Shown: positions 35,765-45,700 of the stretch, piece by piece | Position numbering within the stretch: the stretch's first letter is position 1 | How the letters are laid out: each line of letters opens with the position of its first letter | Assembly: GCF_038443385.1 (NCBI RefSeq) | Contig: NZ_CP151726.1 | Span: 9,362,001 to 9,426,000, forward strand | DNA from: Stieleria varia | GTDB taxonomy: Bacteria; Planctomycetota; Planctomycetia; Pirellulales; Pirellulaceae | Direction of reading: 5' to 3' | Length of the DNA stretch: 64,000 nt | The notes under the pieces: generated by a model | Told to the model about the DNA's origin: nothing | The model's input: the letters and a program-made list of their open reading frames with translations, nothing else | Database searches by the model: none | Translations under genes and position numbers: made by a program

Positions 35765-36900
35765 CCGTTTCGCCTCGCTCTGATTTTCAAGTACGGCGGC
35801 AAAAATCTCGCGCGGTGCTCCAGGCTGCCCTCTGGTGCCCAAGCATCGCCACGCGGCGGCTCCGAGATTTCTTCGATCATAAATCCGCTGCGGCACAACC
35901 CACCCAGCAGCATGTCGAGGCCGTGTACGAACTCCACGGTCCCGGTTTCACGATAGCCGTTACATTCCGTTCCTCCAGGCAAACGTCGTCCTTCATCACA
36001 CGGGTGAGCGATCCGAAAACCGCTGGCGGGATCAAAATCGGTGGCTTGCAGGCTGCCCGGCTGTTTCTGCTGTGAAAAATAAACACCGCTAGGTTTCAAC
36101 ACGCGTGCAATCTCTCGGTAAACAGGCCAGACGTCGGCCACATAGCACAAGCTGACCGGATGCAGCACCGCATCGAACGTCGCGTCGCCCAACATCGACA
36201 AGTCGTCCATCGACGCTTCGATCAGTTGCAACGACAGCCCCATGCGTTGGGCGACCAGTCGATCGATCGAGAGTTGCAGAGAGCTGAAATCGACGACTGT
36301 AACGTTCGCGCCCGCGATCGCGTGCAGCGGCCCGTGCGTTCCCCCTCCCGCCGCCAAACACAACAAGGATCCGCCACTGAAACAGACTTCGTCTCGCAAC
36401 CAAGGGTCGACGGCCTGCAACGCCTCCTGTCGTGACTCAGGCAAAATGCCGCTGAACACGAAGCGAGGATCGTTTGCCTTATCGTCCCAAGCTTGACGGT
36501 TTTGTTGCTGGATCGGGATGTTGGACGATTCCTTGTCACGACGCAGCGCTGCAGAGAGTTCGTTTAGGCTTGGTGAACTCGGATCGGTCAACCGGCGTCG
36601 TACTGCATCAAGAGGGCTGTAAATCACTCCACCGATCAATAACTTGGGCGGTGTCGGCTCACTGACTCCCGTCCATTGACCACCGAAATGCAACGCCAGG
36701 TACTCGCCCCACCATGCACCGTAAACCAACACCAGCGATTGCAGAAATGCCGGATCGCCAACAATCCGCTCACGATCCAAAATCTGATCCACTGTCACCA
36801 GCGATCCGACGTCGCCCAATTCAATCGCACAACGATGTTGCTCTCGAGCGTGCTGCCGAGCAGCTATCGCATACGCGTCAAGTGGACCGGGTGAGCTCAA
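35740..36900 (-). CDS. Class I SAM-dependent methyltransferase with N-terminal extension
   Basis: A 386-residue protein. Residues about 1-150 form a helical region of unknown type (LVLVYGAWWGEYLALHFGGQW). Residues about 170-330 are a Rossmann methyltransferase with LLCLAAGGGTHGPLHA as the SAM loop, VTVVDFSSLQL and FDAVLHPVSLCYV, and VLKPSGVYFSQQ. The TTG start overlaps the stop of the upstream cytochrome gene (TTGA), with a GGCGGGG about 8 bases ahead, so it is probably translated by coupling. The target is unknown. No ATG exists before the SAM loop. Confidence 0.75.
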   Translation of the reverse strand: MSSPGPLDAYAIAARQHAREQHRCAIELGDVGSLVTVDQILDRERIVGDPAFLQSLVLVYGAWWGEYLALHFGGQWTGVSEPTPPKLLIGGVIYSPLDAVRRRLTDPSSPSLNELSAALRRDKESSNIPIQQQNRQAWDDKANDPRFVFSGILPESRQEALQAVDPWLRDEVCFSGGSLLCLAAGGGTHGPLHAIAGANVTVVDFSSLQLSIDRLVAQRMGLSLQLIEASMDDLSMLGDATFDAVLHPVSLCYVADVWPVYREIARVLKPSGVYFSQQKQPGSLQATDFDPASGFRIAHPCDEGRRLPGGTECNGYRETGTVEFVHGLDMLLGGLCRSGFMIEEISEPPRGDAWAPEGSLEHRARFLPPYLKIRARRNGQSIGLRR

Positions 36901-38036
36901 TCCGTGGCCCCGCCTGATTTGCGAAGCGTCATCAGGTATTCCACCAGATCGACAAGTTGATCGACTGTCATCAGTCGCTGCAGATCTTGCGGCATCAACG
37001 ACTTGGATTGTTTTTTCAGGATCTCAATCGAATCTTGAGCGACGGTTTTGTCGATCCCTTCGCTGGTCCTGAGAGTCACTGCCTGATCGGTCTCGCTGAT
37101 CAACAATCCGGTTACGGTGCTACCGTCTTCGGTCAGCAGTGAATAGGTTTCAAAGTTGTGGCTCACCGCAGCACTTGGGTCCAAGATGGAAACATACATG
37201 GCTTCGCGCGACAGCTTGCTGCCGATCTCCGTCAGGTCTGGCCCCACTTCTTTTCCTTCTCCGCGAACCTTGTGGCAGTTGATGCAGGTTCCTTCGGTTC
37301 GGAACACGATTCCACCGGCGTCAACATTGCCTTTGCGTTTGACCAGTTCGGCGACGGTCGGCAACGGCTTGCTGTCTTTGGTCGCAGGCAATTCCAGGTA
37401 TTTGGACGCTTCGGCGGCAATCGCCTCGTCGTCAGACGACAACAAAACGTTCGCCGCAGCAAATTTCAGTTCGTTGGCTAACTTTCCAGCGGCCACCAGT
37501 CCGAGGACTTCTTTTTGCCCGGCAGTTTGTCGTCCCAACGCGGCGATCGCTGCCGACTGCAACTCGACCGTTGTGTTAGAGTCTGTCAGCAGTGGCAACA
37601 ACATGGTGACCGTTTTCTTTCCACCGGAACGACCGATCAGTCCGATCGCCGAAGTTGCTTTGACCGCGTTGTCGCCCTTCGCGATCGACAACAACGCCTT
37701 TTCCTGGCCCATGGCAAAGAGTGCATCTGCCGCGCGAACGCCACCGGTCTCGTCAGCATGACTCAGGCTGTATGCGACAAGGTCATCCGTGATCTCGGTC
37801 GGCTGAAACCGCCCGATCAATTCAAAATACTGATCCGTTCCGGGCTGTGACTTGAGGTATCGCAGTACGGCGGCTTTGGCGGGTTCGGAGGAATTGAGGT
37901 CAAACGACTTCATCCTCAGCACCGTTTCAACAACCAATTTGTCCTTGGGGTTCAACGCGGGCGGTTCGTCCGCGCAGACCAAATCCACGGCCAGGAAAGC
38001 AGCAACGAATAAAACAAATGTGGTTCGTAGAATCAT
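36897..38036 (-). CDS. Exported HEAT-repeat cytochrome c protein
   Basis: A 379-residue protein. Signal peptide, HEAT-like repeats (about 60-230: AADALFAMGQ, IGLIGRSGGKK, AAIAALGRQT) and a C-terminal cytochrome c domain with CINCH near residue 250, then the DPSAAVSHNFETYSLLTEDG and MPQDLQRLMTVDQLVDLVEYL motifs that close PVC-type haem proteins. It is equivalent to the C-terminal third of the protein at 23999-27019 and lies just downstream of a propeller-HEAT gene that lacks a cytochrome domain, from which it is separated by four palindromes. Confidence 0.87.
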   Translation of the reverse strand: MILRTTFVLFVAAFLAVDLVCADEPPALNPKDKLVVETVLRMKSFDLNSSEPAKAAVLRYLKSQPGTDQYFELIGRFQPTEITDDLVAYSLSHADETGGVRAADALFAMGQEKALLSIAKGDNAVKATSAIGLIGRSGGKKTVTMLLPLLTDSNTTVELQSAAIAALGRQTAGQKEVLGLVAAGKLANELKFAAANVLLSSDDEAIAAEASKYLELPATKDSKPLPTVAELVKRKGNVDAGGIVFRTEGTCINCHKVRGEGKEVGPDLTEIGSKLSREAMYVSILDPSAAVSHNFETYSLLTEDGSTVTGLLISETDQAVTLRTSEGIDKTVAQDSIEILKKQSKSLMPQDLQRLMTVDQLVDLVEYLMTLRKSGGATD

Positions 38037-38057
38037 AGAATTACGTCAGCCCTCAAG

Positions 38058-38185
38058 TACGTCAGCCTTTCCAGGCTGACATGCGAAAGATAATGTCAGC
38101 CTAGAAAGGCTGACGTACTACAGATAATGTCAGCCTGGAAAGGCTGACGTGCGGGTGTTTGTGTCAGCCTGGAAAGGCTGACGTA
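38058..38185. repeat. Cluster of four REP-like palindromes
   Basis: Four near-identical palindromes lie at 38058-38083, 38093-38117, 38127-38151 and 38162-38185. Each has GTCAGCC and GGCTGAC arms around a 4-6 base centre. A partial copy (ACGTCAGCC) precedes them at 38043. The first is inverted relative to the other three. They resemble the palindrome at the RAYT remnant at 23642. In RNA they would form strong hairpins between two same-strand genes. Confidence 0.92.
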
Positions 38186-38195
38186 CTTGAGCACC

Positions 38196-41100
38196 CTACA
38201 GTCCCAACAAGGACTTCAACGCTGCTTCCTTTTTCGCCCCGTCGTGGAAGTCGAACGCACGCATGTAGTGATCCGTTTGATCCGCGGGGGTGCTGGAATC
38301 CTGAAGGATCTTCACCAAGTAGCTCGCTGCATCACCCGCCCGACTTCGCCAAACGATATCACGTCCGGCAGGCGTATTCCAATCCTCGCCGACTTGCTCC
38401 AGCCATGTGGCGAAAAACTCGTCCGCACGCGGATCCGATGCGAGGCCCAATGCCTCCAGGTACCACCGGTCCTTGCCGTCGTACTGTTGAGCAAGCTGCG
38501 CCCAAAGCTCGGCGGCTTGCGGTGCGGTGCTGTGCCGGAGAGCAACCAACAGTTCACGTCGGACTTGAGGTGACGGATCGCGAACGACAGCGTTGGCATA
38601 TTGATCAACACTCATCTCGAGCTGACGAGCCAAGCGGATGCCGACGATGCGGATGTTGGGATCTTTGTCCGCCAACGCTTGTTGAACAGTCTTGGCACCG
38701 TTTCCTTCGATCTTGCCCAACAACCACAGCGCCCGGGCGCGATAGATCGGGTTGTCTGACGCCGTCATTTTTTGTAGTGCCGCTTCTGCGCCACGGCCCA
38801 TCTTGTGCAATGCTTGCCAAGCAAGATAGCGAGTCGCGTAGTTCGGATTCTTGAGTGCTTCGATGGCACCATCGGCCGTGCTGAAATCAAACTTCGGAAC
38901 GTTGTATTTGCCGCTGTGGTCCAGCGGCAAGATACGGAACAAGCGTCCTTTGTCCAAGTCACCCATGCCGTGCCCGCCGACGCCGGGATCGTACCAATCA
39001 GCAACCACGAGCGATCCGTCCGGAGCGATCTTAACGTCCGATGGACGATACCACTTGTCCTGCGTTCCCGTCAGGATGTCTCGTATCTTGGCACTGTAGC
39101 CGGCGCCGTCGTCTGACAGAATGTAGGCGCGGCAAACGTTCGGACCCGCATCGCAGTGCAACAATTGACCACGGAACATCGGCAACAAGTCGCCTTCGTA
39201 AACGGTGATTCCCGTGGGTGAACCGGCGCCGGTTTGCAGAAGGTTCGGAACGACGCCTGGATCATTCAGGTGCCAGTGTTGCAGTGGGACTTCATTGCTC
39301 ATGCCCGTTCGAGCGGTCTTCCATCCGGCACCCGTCTTTTCGTCCTTGTAGCCGTAGTTCCCAAACTCCATCACATAATTGATGCGGACACCTTTGTTGC
39401 CGTCGTCGTCGTTGTCCGACTGCCACAGGCTGCCATAGGAATCGACGGTGACCATCCAGTTGTTGCGAAAGTTCCAGCCCAGCGTTTCAAACTCGCTGCC
39501 GTCCAGATTGCAGCGGAACACCATTCCCTCTTGATACGGTTTGCGATCCACCGTCACGCGATTGCCCGCCATATCGACCAACAAGTTGCCATCTTTGTCT
39601 TTGATCTCACGACCGGCGTTGCCGAAATTGAAATAGAGTTTGCCGTCCGGCCCGAACGTGAACGCATGGATGCCGTGGTCATGCTGTGAACCGCTGATGC
39701 CGCTGAACAGCACCTCTTTGCTGTCCGGCTTGTCATCGCCGTCGGTGTCGGTGAACACTTGGACTTTGTCGCCAGCGGACACGATCACCTTGTTGCCCAA
39801 CACGCAGACACCGTGCGGTGAATCGATATCGGTTCCTTGGTAGTAGACCGTTTCCTTGTCGGCCTGTCCGTCGCTGTCGGTGTCTTCCAAGATCAGGATG
39901 CGGTCGCCCTCGGGGCGTTGGCCCAGATGTTTGCGATAGTTCACGATTTCGCAGACCCAAACACGTCCGCGATGATCGATGTCGATGTTCGAGGGGCTCA
40001 GCAATTGCGGTTCGGCTGCGAACAAGCTCGCTGCCAATCCCTCGCCGACCTCCAATCCATCCAGCGCAGCCGAAGCTTCTCGTGACCCTCCGCCGCCGGT
40101 TCCCGACGGTGTCGGGGGCTTGCTCGTGTAAACCAGGAACTCAACGCTGCTGGAATCACCACAACTGCCTTGATCGGTTCCTCCGTTGTCCAGTCCCGCG
40201 CGTGCTTGGAACCGGTTGTACCCGGTCGGCAGATCAAACGCGATGACGGAATTGGCATGCGTTCCGAAGCCGTATGCGACTGGCTTGCCGTTGATTTGCA
40301 GTTTCGCGCCGCCCGCGTTTTTGTCGACTCGAACTTGGCCGAAATCTGTCGTGGCGGACTTCCATTTCAAGTCCGTCAGCTTCATCTCGCCGGCCGGCCC
40401 CGTCAAACGGGGTTCGCCCCAGTCGGCCCAGTCACACCCGTAACCATTGCCTCCATCGGTGACGACGAGGTACAGCTCTTTTGCATCGCCGAGTTCCACG
40501 TTGATATCGACGCCGTTGGCAGCCTTGGTGATCGTCTTGCTCGCGAAGATCGGTTTCGCACCTGCTGACTTGGCGTTTGCGTTGATCACAGACCGCTTGA
40601 TCTTGCGACCGACCTTCTTTTGTTCACCCGGTTTGGGTTCGTCCTGATTCGCTTCCAGGTCTTCTTGAGTCGGATTCGCGGTGGTCACGCCATTGGCGGG
40701 CACTTCCCCGTGCGCGGTCCAGACGATCGCGTTGAGCATGACCTTGCGGAAATTTTCGTCGCCCCAGTTCCAGTGAAAGTGTCCGCCGGTGAAACCAAAG
40801 CCGCGGCCACCGCCGTCTCGCTCGGCGGCCCAAGCCATGTGCTGGATTTCACCGTTGGCAACCGCTTTGCGAACAGCAGGGTTACCACTGTGGGGACCAT
40901 CGCCGCGTCGCATGGTTTCCTCCGGCGGATGCGCCGACAAAATCGGCGTGACGCCCTTCATGCCGTCGCGAAACCGCATGTGAAAGTACCATTCATCATT
41001 GATCTTGAAGGGTTTCACACCTCGCGTCGTCGGGTGATCTGGAAACGAGGTGTAGTCGGCGGACCAGTGAGGATTGACGGACCAATGAGGCTCAAAGTAG

Positions 41101-42176
41101 CCGCCCATCCAGTCCAAAAACGCATCGCCCGGTTTTCCCTTGACCGTTTCCACGCCGTAGTGAATGCAGACCAGTCCGGCACCTTTCTTCATGATCGGAT
41201 CAAATTCATCCAGGTGCGGGTTCAACAAGTGTCCGCCGCCGCCGTCACAGTACACGACCACCGAATCGGCGTCGGCCAACGCTTGGGCTCCTTCCTGTGG
41301 CCAGCCGTTGCGGAACACTTGGACTTCAAAGTTCGGCATCGCCTCAGCAAGCGCGCTGGCCAACAGTTGGCTTCCAGCGTAGTGCTCGTGTGAACCGTAG
41401 CCGTGACTCGGTCTGCCTGCGATGAAAACGACCTTCTTCTTTTCGCCGCTCGCTTTGCTCACGGCATCGTCGAGTTTCTTGAGGCGAATGTTACGGAACT
41501 GAACCTTCATCGGCGGTCCGGCGTGCAACTGCAGGGCGATGATGCCTGAGTCACGTCGCTGCTCGGTGTCGTTGTCCGTACACTCGGCGGTGGGCACACC
41601 GTTGATCTTATGGACGAAATGGAATCCGTCGGCGGTGATGGAGTATTCGTTCCAGTCTTCTTTCTTGATCTTGGATTGAATCTCTGCCGACTCACCCACG
41701 GAGCCAACGACCTTGACGGTGAACTTTCCGTCGTTGCGAACCAGTTCGGTTTTCTGGCCTCGGTTGGCGAGGATGCCGCGGAACTTTTCGCCGTAGAGGA
41801 TTCCCGAGTAGGTATCACCTGCTTCGAAATCACCCTGGTAGCCACCGACCACCCATTTTTGATTTTCGGCATCGGGCTCAAAACTGCGATATTGAACGCC
41901 GGAGTTGCCGCCGATGATCTTGTACTCGAACCGCAACTCAAAGTTGCCGAACTCACCACCGCGGTAGATCAGGAACGTGTTTCCCTTCGTCGGATTGTCC
42001 GCCGTCGTCTGGCCGGTGATCGTTCCGTCCTGCACACTCCAGAACTTTGGGTTGCCATCCCAGTTCTCCAGCGTCTTGCCATCGAACAGTGAGACGAAAC
42101 CGTCTTCGGCGGCACCGACGTTTCCGGCGAAGAGAAACAGCAGGGGTAGGAAAATGAACAAGCGAAGCGATCGCAT
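38196..42176 (-). CDS. DUF1080-ThuA-NPCBM-propeller-HEAT fusion protein
   Basis: A 1326-residue exported protein. After a signal peptide come DUF1080/3-keto-disaccharide hydrolase-like domain (about 25-240: FVSLFDGKTLENWDG, GNSGVQYRSF), ThuA-like domain (about 245-500: KVVFIAGRPSHGYGSHEHY), NPCBM-type carbohydrate-binding domain (about 545-690: YGFGTHANSVIAFDLP), a PVC-type beta-propeller (about 710-1130: VWVCEIVNYRKHLG, LILEDTDSDGQADKE) and C-terminal HEAT repeats. No CxxCH is present, unlike full-length relatives. Carbohydrate oxidation or cleavage at the cell surface is the likely setting. The cytochrome partner is probably the next gene (36897-38036). Confidence 0.87.
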   Translation of the reverse strand: MRSLRLFIFLPLLFLFAGNVGAAEDGFVSLFDGKTLENWDGNPKFWSVQDGTITGQTTADNPTKGNTFLIYRGGEFGNFELRFEYKIIGGNSGVQYRSFEPDAENQKWVVGGYQGDFEAGDTYSGILYGEKFRGILANRGQKTELVRNDGKFTVKVVGSVGESAEIQSKIKKEDWNEYSITADGFHFVHKINGVPTAECTDNDTEQRRDSGIIALQLHAGPPMKVQFRNIRLKKLDDAVSKASGEKKKVVFIAGRPSHGYGSHEHYAGSQLLASALAEAMPNFEVQVFRNGWPQEGAQALADADSVVVYCDGGGGHLLNPHLDEFDPIMKKGAGLVCIHYGVETVKGKPGDAFLDWMGGYFEPHWSVNPHWSADYTSFPDHPTTRGVKPFKINDEWYFHMRFRDGMKGVTPILSAHPPEETMRRGDGPHSGNPAVRKAVANGEIQHMAWAAERDGGGRGFGFTGGHFHWNWGDENFRKVMLNAIVWTAHGEVPANGVTTANPTQEDLEANQDEPKPGEQKKVGRKIKRSVINANAKSAGAKPIFASKTITKAANGVDINVELGDAKELYLVVTDGGNGYGCDWADWGEPRLTGPAGEMKLTDLKWKSATTDFGQVRVDKNAGGAKLQINGKPVAYGFGTHANSVIAFDLPTGYNRFQARAGLDNGGTDQGSCGDSSSVEFLVYTSKPPTPSGTGGGGSREASAALDGLEVGEGLAASLFAAEPQLLSPSNIDIDHRGRVWVCEIVNYRKHLGQRPEGDRILILEDTDSDGQADKETVYYQGTDIDSPHGVCVLGNKVIVSAGDKVQVFTDTDGDDKPDSKEVLFSGISGSQHDHGIHAFTFGPDGKLYFNFGNAGREIKDKDGNLLVDMAGNRVTVDRKPYQEGMVFRCNLDGSEFETLGWNFRNNWMVTVDSYGSLWQSDNDDDGNKGVRINYVMEFGNYGYKDEKTGAGWKTARTGMSNEVPLQHWHLNDPGVVPNLLQTGAGSPTGITVYEGDLLPMFRGQLLHCDAGPNVCRAYILSDDGAGYSAKIRDILTGTQDKWYRPSDVKIAPDGSLVVADWYDPGVGGHGMGDLDKGRLFRILPLDHSGKYNVPKFDFSTADGAIEALKNPNYATRYLAWQALHKMGRGAEAALQKMTASDNPIYRARALWLLGKIEGNGAKTVQQALADKDPNIRIVGIRLARQLEMSVDQYANAVVRDPSPQVRRELLVALRHSTAPQAAELWAQLAQQYDGKDRWYLEALGLASDPRADEFFATWLEQVGEDWNTPAGRDIVWRSRAGDAASYLVKILQDSSTPADQTDHYMRAFDFHDGAKKEAALKSLLGL

Positions 42177-42721
42177 ATTTCAAGCCTCGTGGGAATCAGC
42201 GGGGGGGGGTGAGCGGCCATGAAGCGAGTCTTGCAGGCCTGGAAGGAACGCTGGGGACGATTATAGCCACTCTGCGCAAGGATTTCTTGGTCTCGCCGAT
42301 CGCCGTTTTGGCTGGCGCCGATTTGCAGCCAACGCTCATCCACGGAGATTTCCCCGTTGGTGATCGCATTGGCCGGCATAGGACGATTGACTCCGTTTGC
42401 AACAAAGAACACGTGGAAAAACGCCTTTCAAGTAGCTGAGCCTCGTTAGCCGGACGATTCGCGACTCGGGCAGAGGCAGGCGACGCCGCTAACCTTCAAT
42501 CCGGCCGGTCCGAATGGTTGCATCGTGCACAGACGAATATCGCACACAGGCGAATATAGCGGGACACTTGAATTCGAAACCTCGCCCTGAAACGGTCCAT
42601 ATCGCACACCGCGATCACACAGTCCGAGGCATTCACGATTGCTTCGAGAAAATTTGTTCGGTCTAGCTATCTGCATCATTCGAATCGCACACTCTGACCG
42701 ACTGCTGCTACCAATCGGCTG
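42177..42721. other. Upstream region of the polyketide synthase gene
   Basis: A 545-bp stretch without a supported gene, between the divergent fusion-protein and PKS genes. It holds a run of G at about 42202-42210 and a doubled CGAATAT near 42534-42557. Regulatory sites for the cluster should lie here, but no operator could be identified. Confidence 0.4.
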
Positions 42722-45700
42722 ATGGATGAGGCACATGCTTTGCTACCTCAGCAACAACACGTGTCTCCGGTGATTAATCTCTTTCCAAGACAAGTGCTCA
42801 AGAAGTTCGGCAATCACCGCCTACAGAGAAGCATCATGAATTTCATCGCGTCTCACTCAAGTGTACCAGATGAACAGTTGCCAAGCCCGGCTTGCTTTGG
42901 GGAACGCGAGTCAATCGACGAGCCGATCGCGATCATTGGGATCGGTTGTCGCTTGCCGGGCAACATCAAGAGCCCTAACGACTACTGGCGAATCCTGTGT
43001 GACGGGGTCGACACGATCGAAGAAGTGCCTTCGACTCGCTGGGACCAATTCAAGTTTTATGACAGTGAGCTAGGCCAGCAAGGAAAGATCATCACGAAAT
43101 GGGGCGGATTCGTCAAAGACATTGACAAGTTCGATCCAGGCTTCTTTGGGATTTCTCCACGTGAAGCCGCCTGCATGGACCCGCAACAACGATTGGTTCT
43201 GGAGTCTGCGTGGGAAGCGTTGGAGGACGCCGGGCAGCGAGTCGAATTGCTGGCAGGTACGAACGTCGGCGTCTTTGTTGGTGTGTCAACCTTTGACTAT
43301 GGGTTGATGCAAAACACATTCAATGACGTCAGCGGCGCGGGACCGTACACCAACACGGGACAAGCGCTTTCGATCTGTGCAAATCGACTTTCGTTTGTCA
43401 TGAACTGGAAAGGGCCAAGTTTTGCCGTCGATACTGCTTGCTCCTCGTCATTGCTCGCCTGCCACATGGCCGTCAACAGCATTCGTAGTGGTGAATCGTC
43501 GATGGCGATGGTATCAGGTGTCAATTTCATTTGTGCTCCGTCCACCTATGTCGGCTTCACGGCGATGGGCATGCTGTCGCCGGATGGTCGATGCAAGGCT
43601 TTTGATGCATCGGCCAACGGTTTTGTTCGCGCAGAGGGAGGTTGCAGTGTCCTGCTCAAACCGTTGAAACAAGCCTTGGTAGACTGTGACCGGATTTATG
43701 CACTCGTTGCCGGTTCAGCATGTAACCAGGACGGGCACACGCCCGGATTGACGATGCCCAGTGAGGCGTCGCAACAAGCTCTGGTTCTAGAAGCGTGTCG
43801 TCGCTCGCGAATCGAACCGTCGCAGATCCGCTATGTCGAGGCGCACGGCACAGGAACACCCATCGGCGATCCGATCGAGGCCAATGCTTTGGGCTCCATC
43901 CTGGGACGCGGCCGCAATGTTGACAATCCATGTCTGATCGGATCCGTGAAAACCAACATCGGGCATCTCGAAGCAGGTTCTGGAATTGCCGGTTTGATCA
44001 AGGCGGCGCTCGTCCTCAAGCATCGCCAAGTTCCTCCCAACGTGCACTTCAACGATCCCAATCCTGAGATTGACTTTACGGCACTTCGACTCAAAGTGCC
44101 AACCGAGATGACGGAGTTGCCCGTAGGCAACGGCCCGGCCTACGCAGGGATCAATTCATTCGGGTTTGGAGGTACTAACGTTCATGTGGTTTTGCGTGAG
44201 TATCAACCTCTACCGGTGCGGCAGAGCGGAAACGCAAACCATCGTCGCGTAGGGTTCATGCCGATTTCCGCAAAGTGTCCCGAATCCCTCAGAGCGATGG
44301 CAAAAACTTACGCAGACGCAATGCAGGACGGAGGGATGTGGTCCGACGCTTCACTGTCCGACATCCTTTACACCACTTCACAGCGACGAAGTCACCATGA
44401 TTTTCGCACTTGCGTCGTGGCACGAGACAAGAACGAACTCAAGCTGCGTCTCCTCGAATTGGCAGAGAACGACAGTGATCCGTCGATGAAATCGGATCAC
44501 CCTCAACGGGGTGGGGCTCGGCCAATCGCGTTTGTGTTCTCCGGCCAAGGTCCCCAGTGGTGGGCGATGGGCAGAGAGCTTTTACGAAGTGAACCCGTTT
44601 TTAGCGATATCGTCGCGCGTTGCGACTCGCTGATTCAAGAGCTCGGCGTCTGGTCTTTACTAACGGAACTGTCACGCGACGAAGCAACCACTCGTATCAA
44701 CGACACGACGTATGCTCAACCAGCGATCTTTGCAATCCAAGTGGGCCTGGTGGAGCTTTGGAAATCATGGGGGATCAAACCGCATGTCGTTGTCGGACAC
44801 TCGGTGGGAGAAGTCGCTGCTGCATACGCTGCAGGCATCTTGAATCTCAAAGATGCCGTGAAAGTGATCTTCTTTCGTGGGCAAACCATGGGAGTTGTGC
44901 GAGATGCCGGAGCGATGCTGGCAGTTTCCATGACGCCAGACGAAGCCACCAAGTACATTCGCCCATGGAAACATCGAATTGACTTGGCAGCGGTGAACGG
45001 CCCATCGACCGTAACCCTCTCGGGCGACACAAGCATGATCGCACAAATGGAACATGACTTGGAGTCGATGAGGATCTTCACTCGCCGTCTGAAAGTCAAC
45101 TACGCATTCCATAGCCAACAAATGGATCCCGTTCGCAAGGAACTGGTGAACTCACTCGCCGACATCAGGCCTCAGGCTTCATCGATCCCGATGGTCTCGA
45201 CCGTAACGGGGCAAACCATCGATGGGCATGAACTCGGGGCGGACTATTGGTGGAAAAATGTTCGCCAGAAAGTGCTCTTCCTCGACGCAATGAATCAGAT
45301 GCCGGAAAGCGATCAAGCGATATTCCTGGAGATCAGCCCCCACCCTGTTCTCGCCGGTGCGATCGGAGAGTGCTTTGCCGCCAAAGGTCAACAAGCTGAT
45401 GTGGTCACCAGTCTGCGAAGAGGTCAGCCAGAGCGAGCAGAATTGCTCAAGTCTCTCGGGAAACTCTACGGTTTGCATTGTTCGGTTCAGTGGCCGGTGC
45501 TTGCGCCAACAGCAACCTTTCTGCCGCTGCCTGCTTATCCGTGGCACAAACAATCTTACTGGTCCGAGTCCGAGGATTCACGGGTGTCGCGTTTACCCTG
45601 CGAAGGTCACCCAATCCTTGGCGCCCGCGTGCCTGGTTCACGGATGGTCTATCAAGGTTTCATCGACACGCGAATTCAGCCATTTGCGGTGGACCACCAG

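Noticed and set aside
38058-38185. The four palindromes considered as a CRISPR array
   Set aside because: The units are themselves palindromes, are separated by only about 10 bases and one is inverted; there are no spacers of normal length and no cas genes.
40620-41393. A 257-codon plus-strand frame opposite the DUF1080-ThuA fusion
   Set aside because: It lies entirely antisense to well-supported ThuA and DUF1080 coding sequence and has no recognisable motif.
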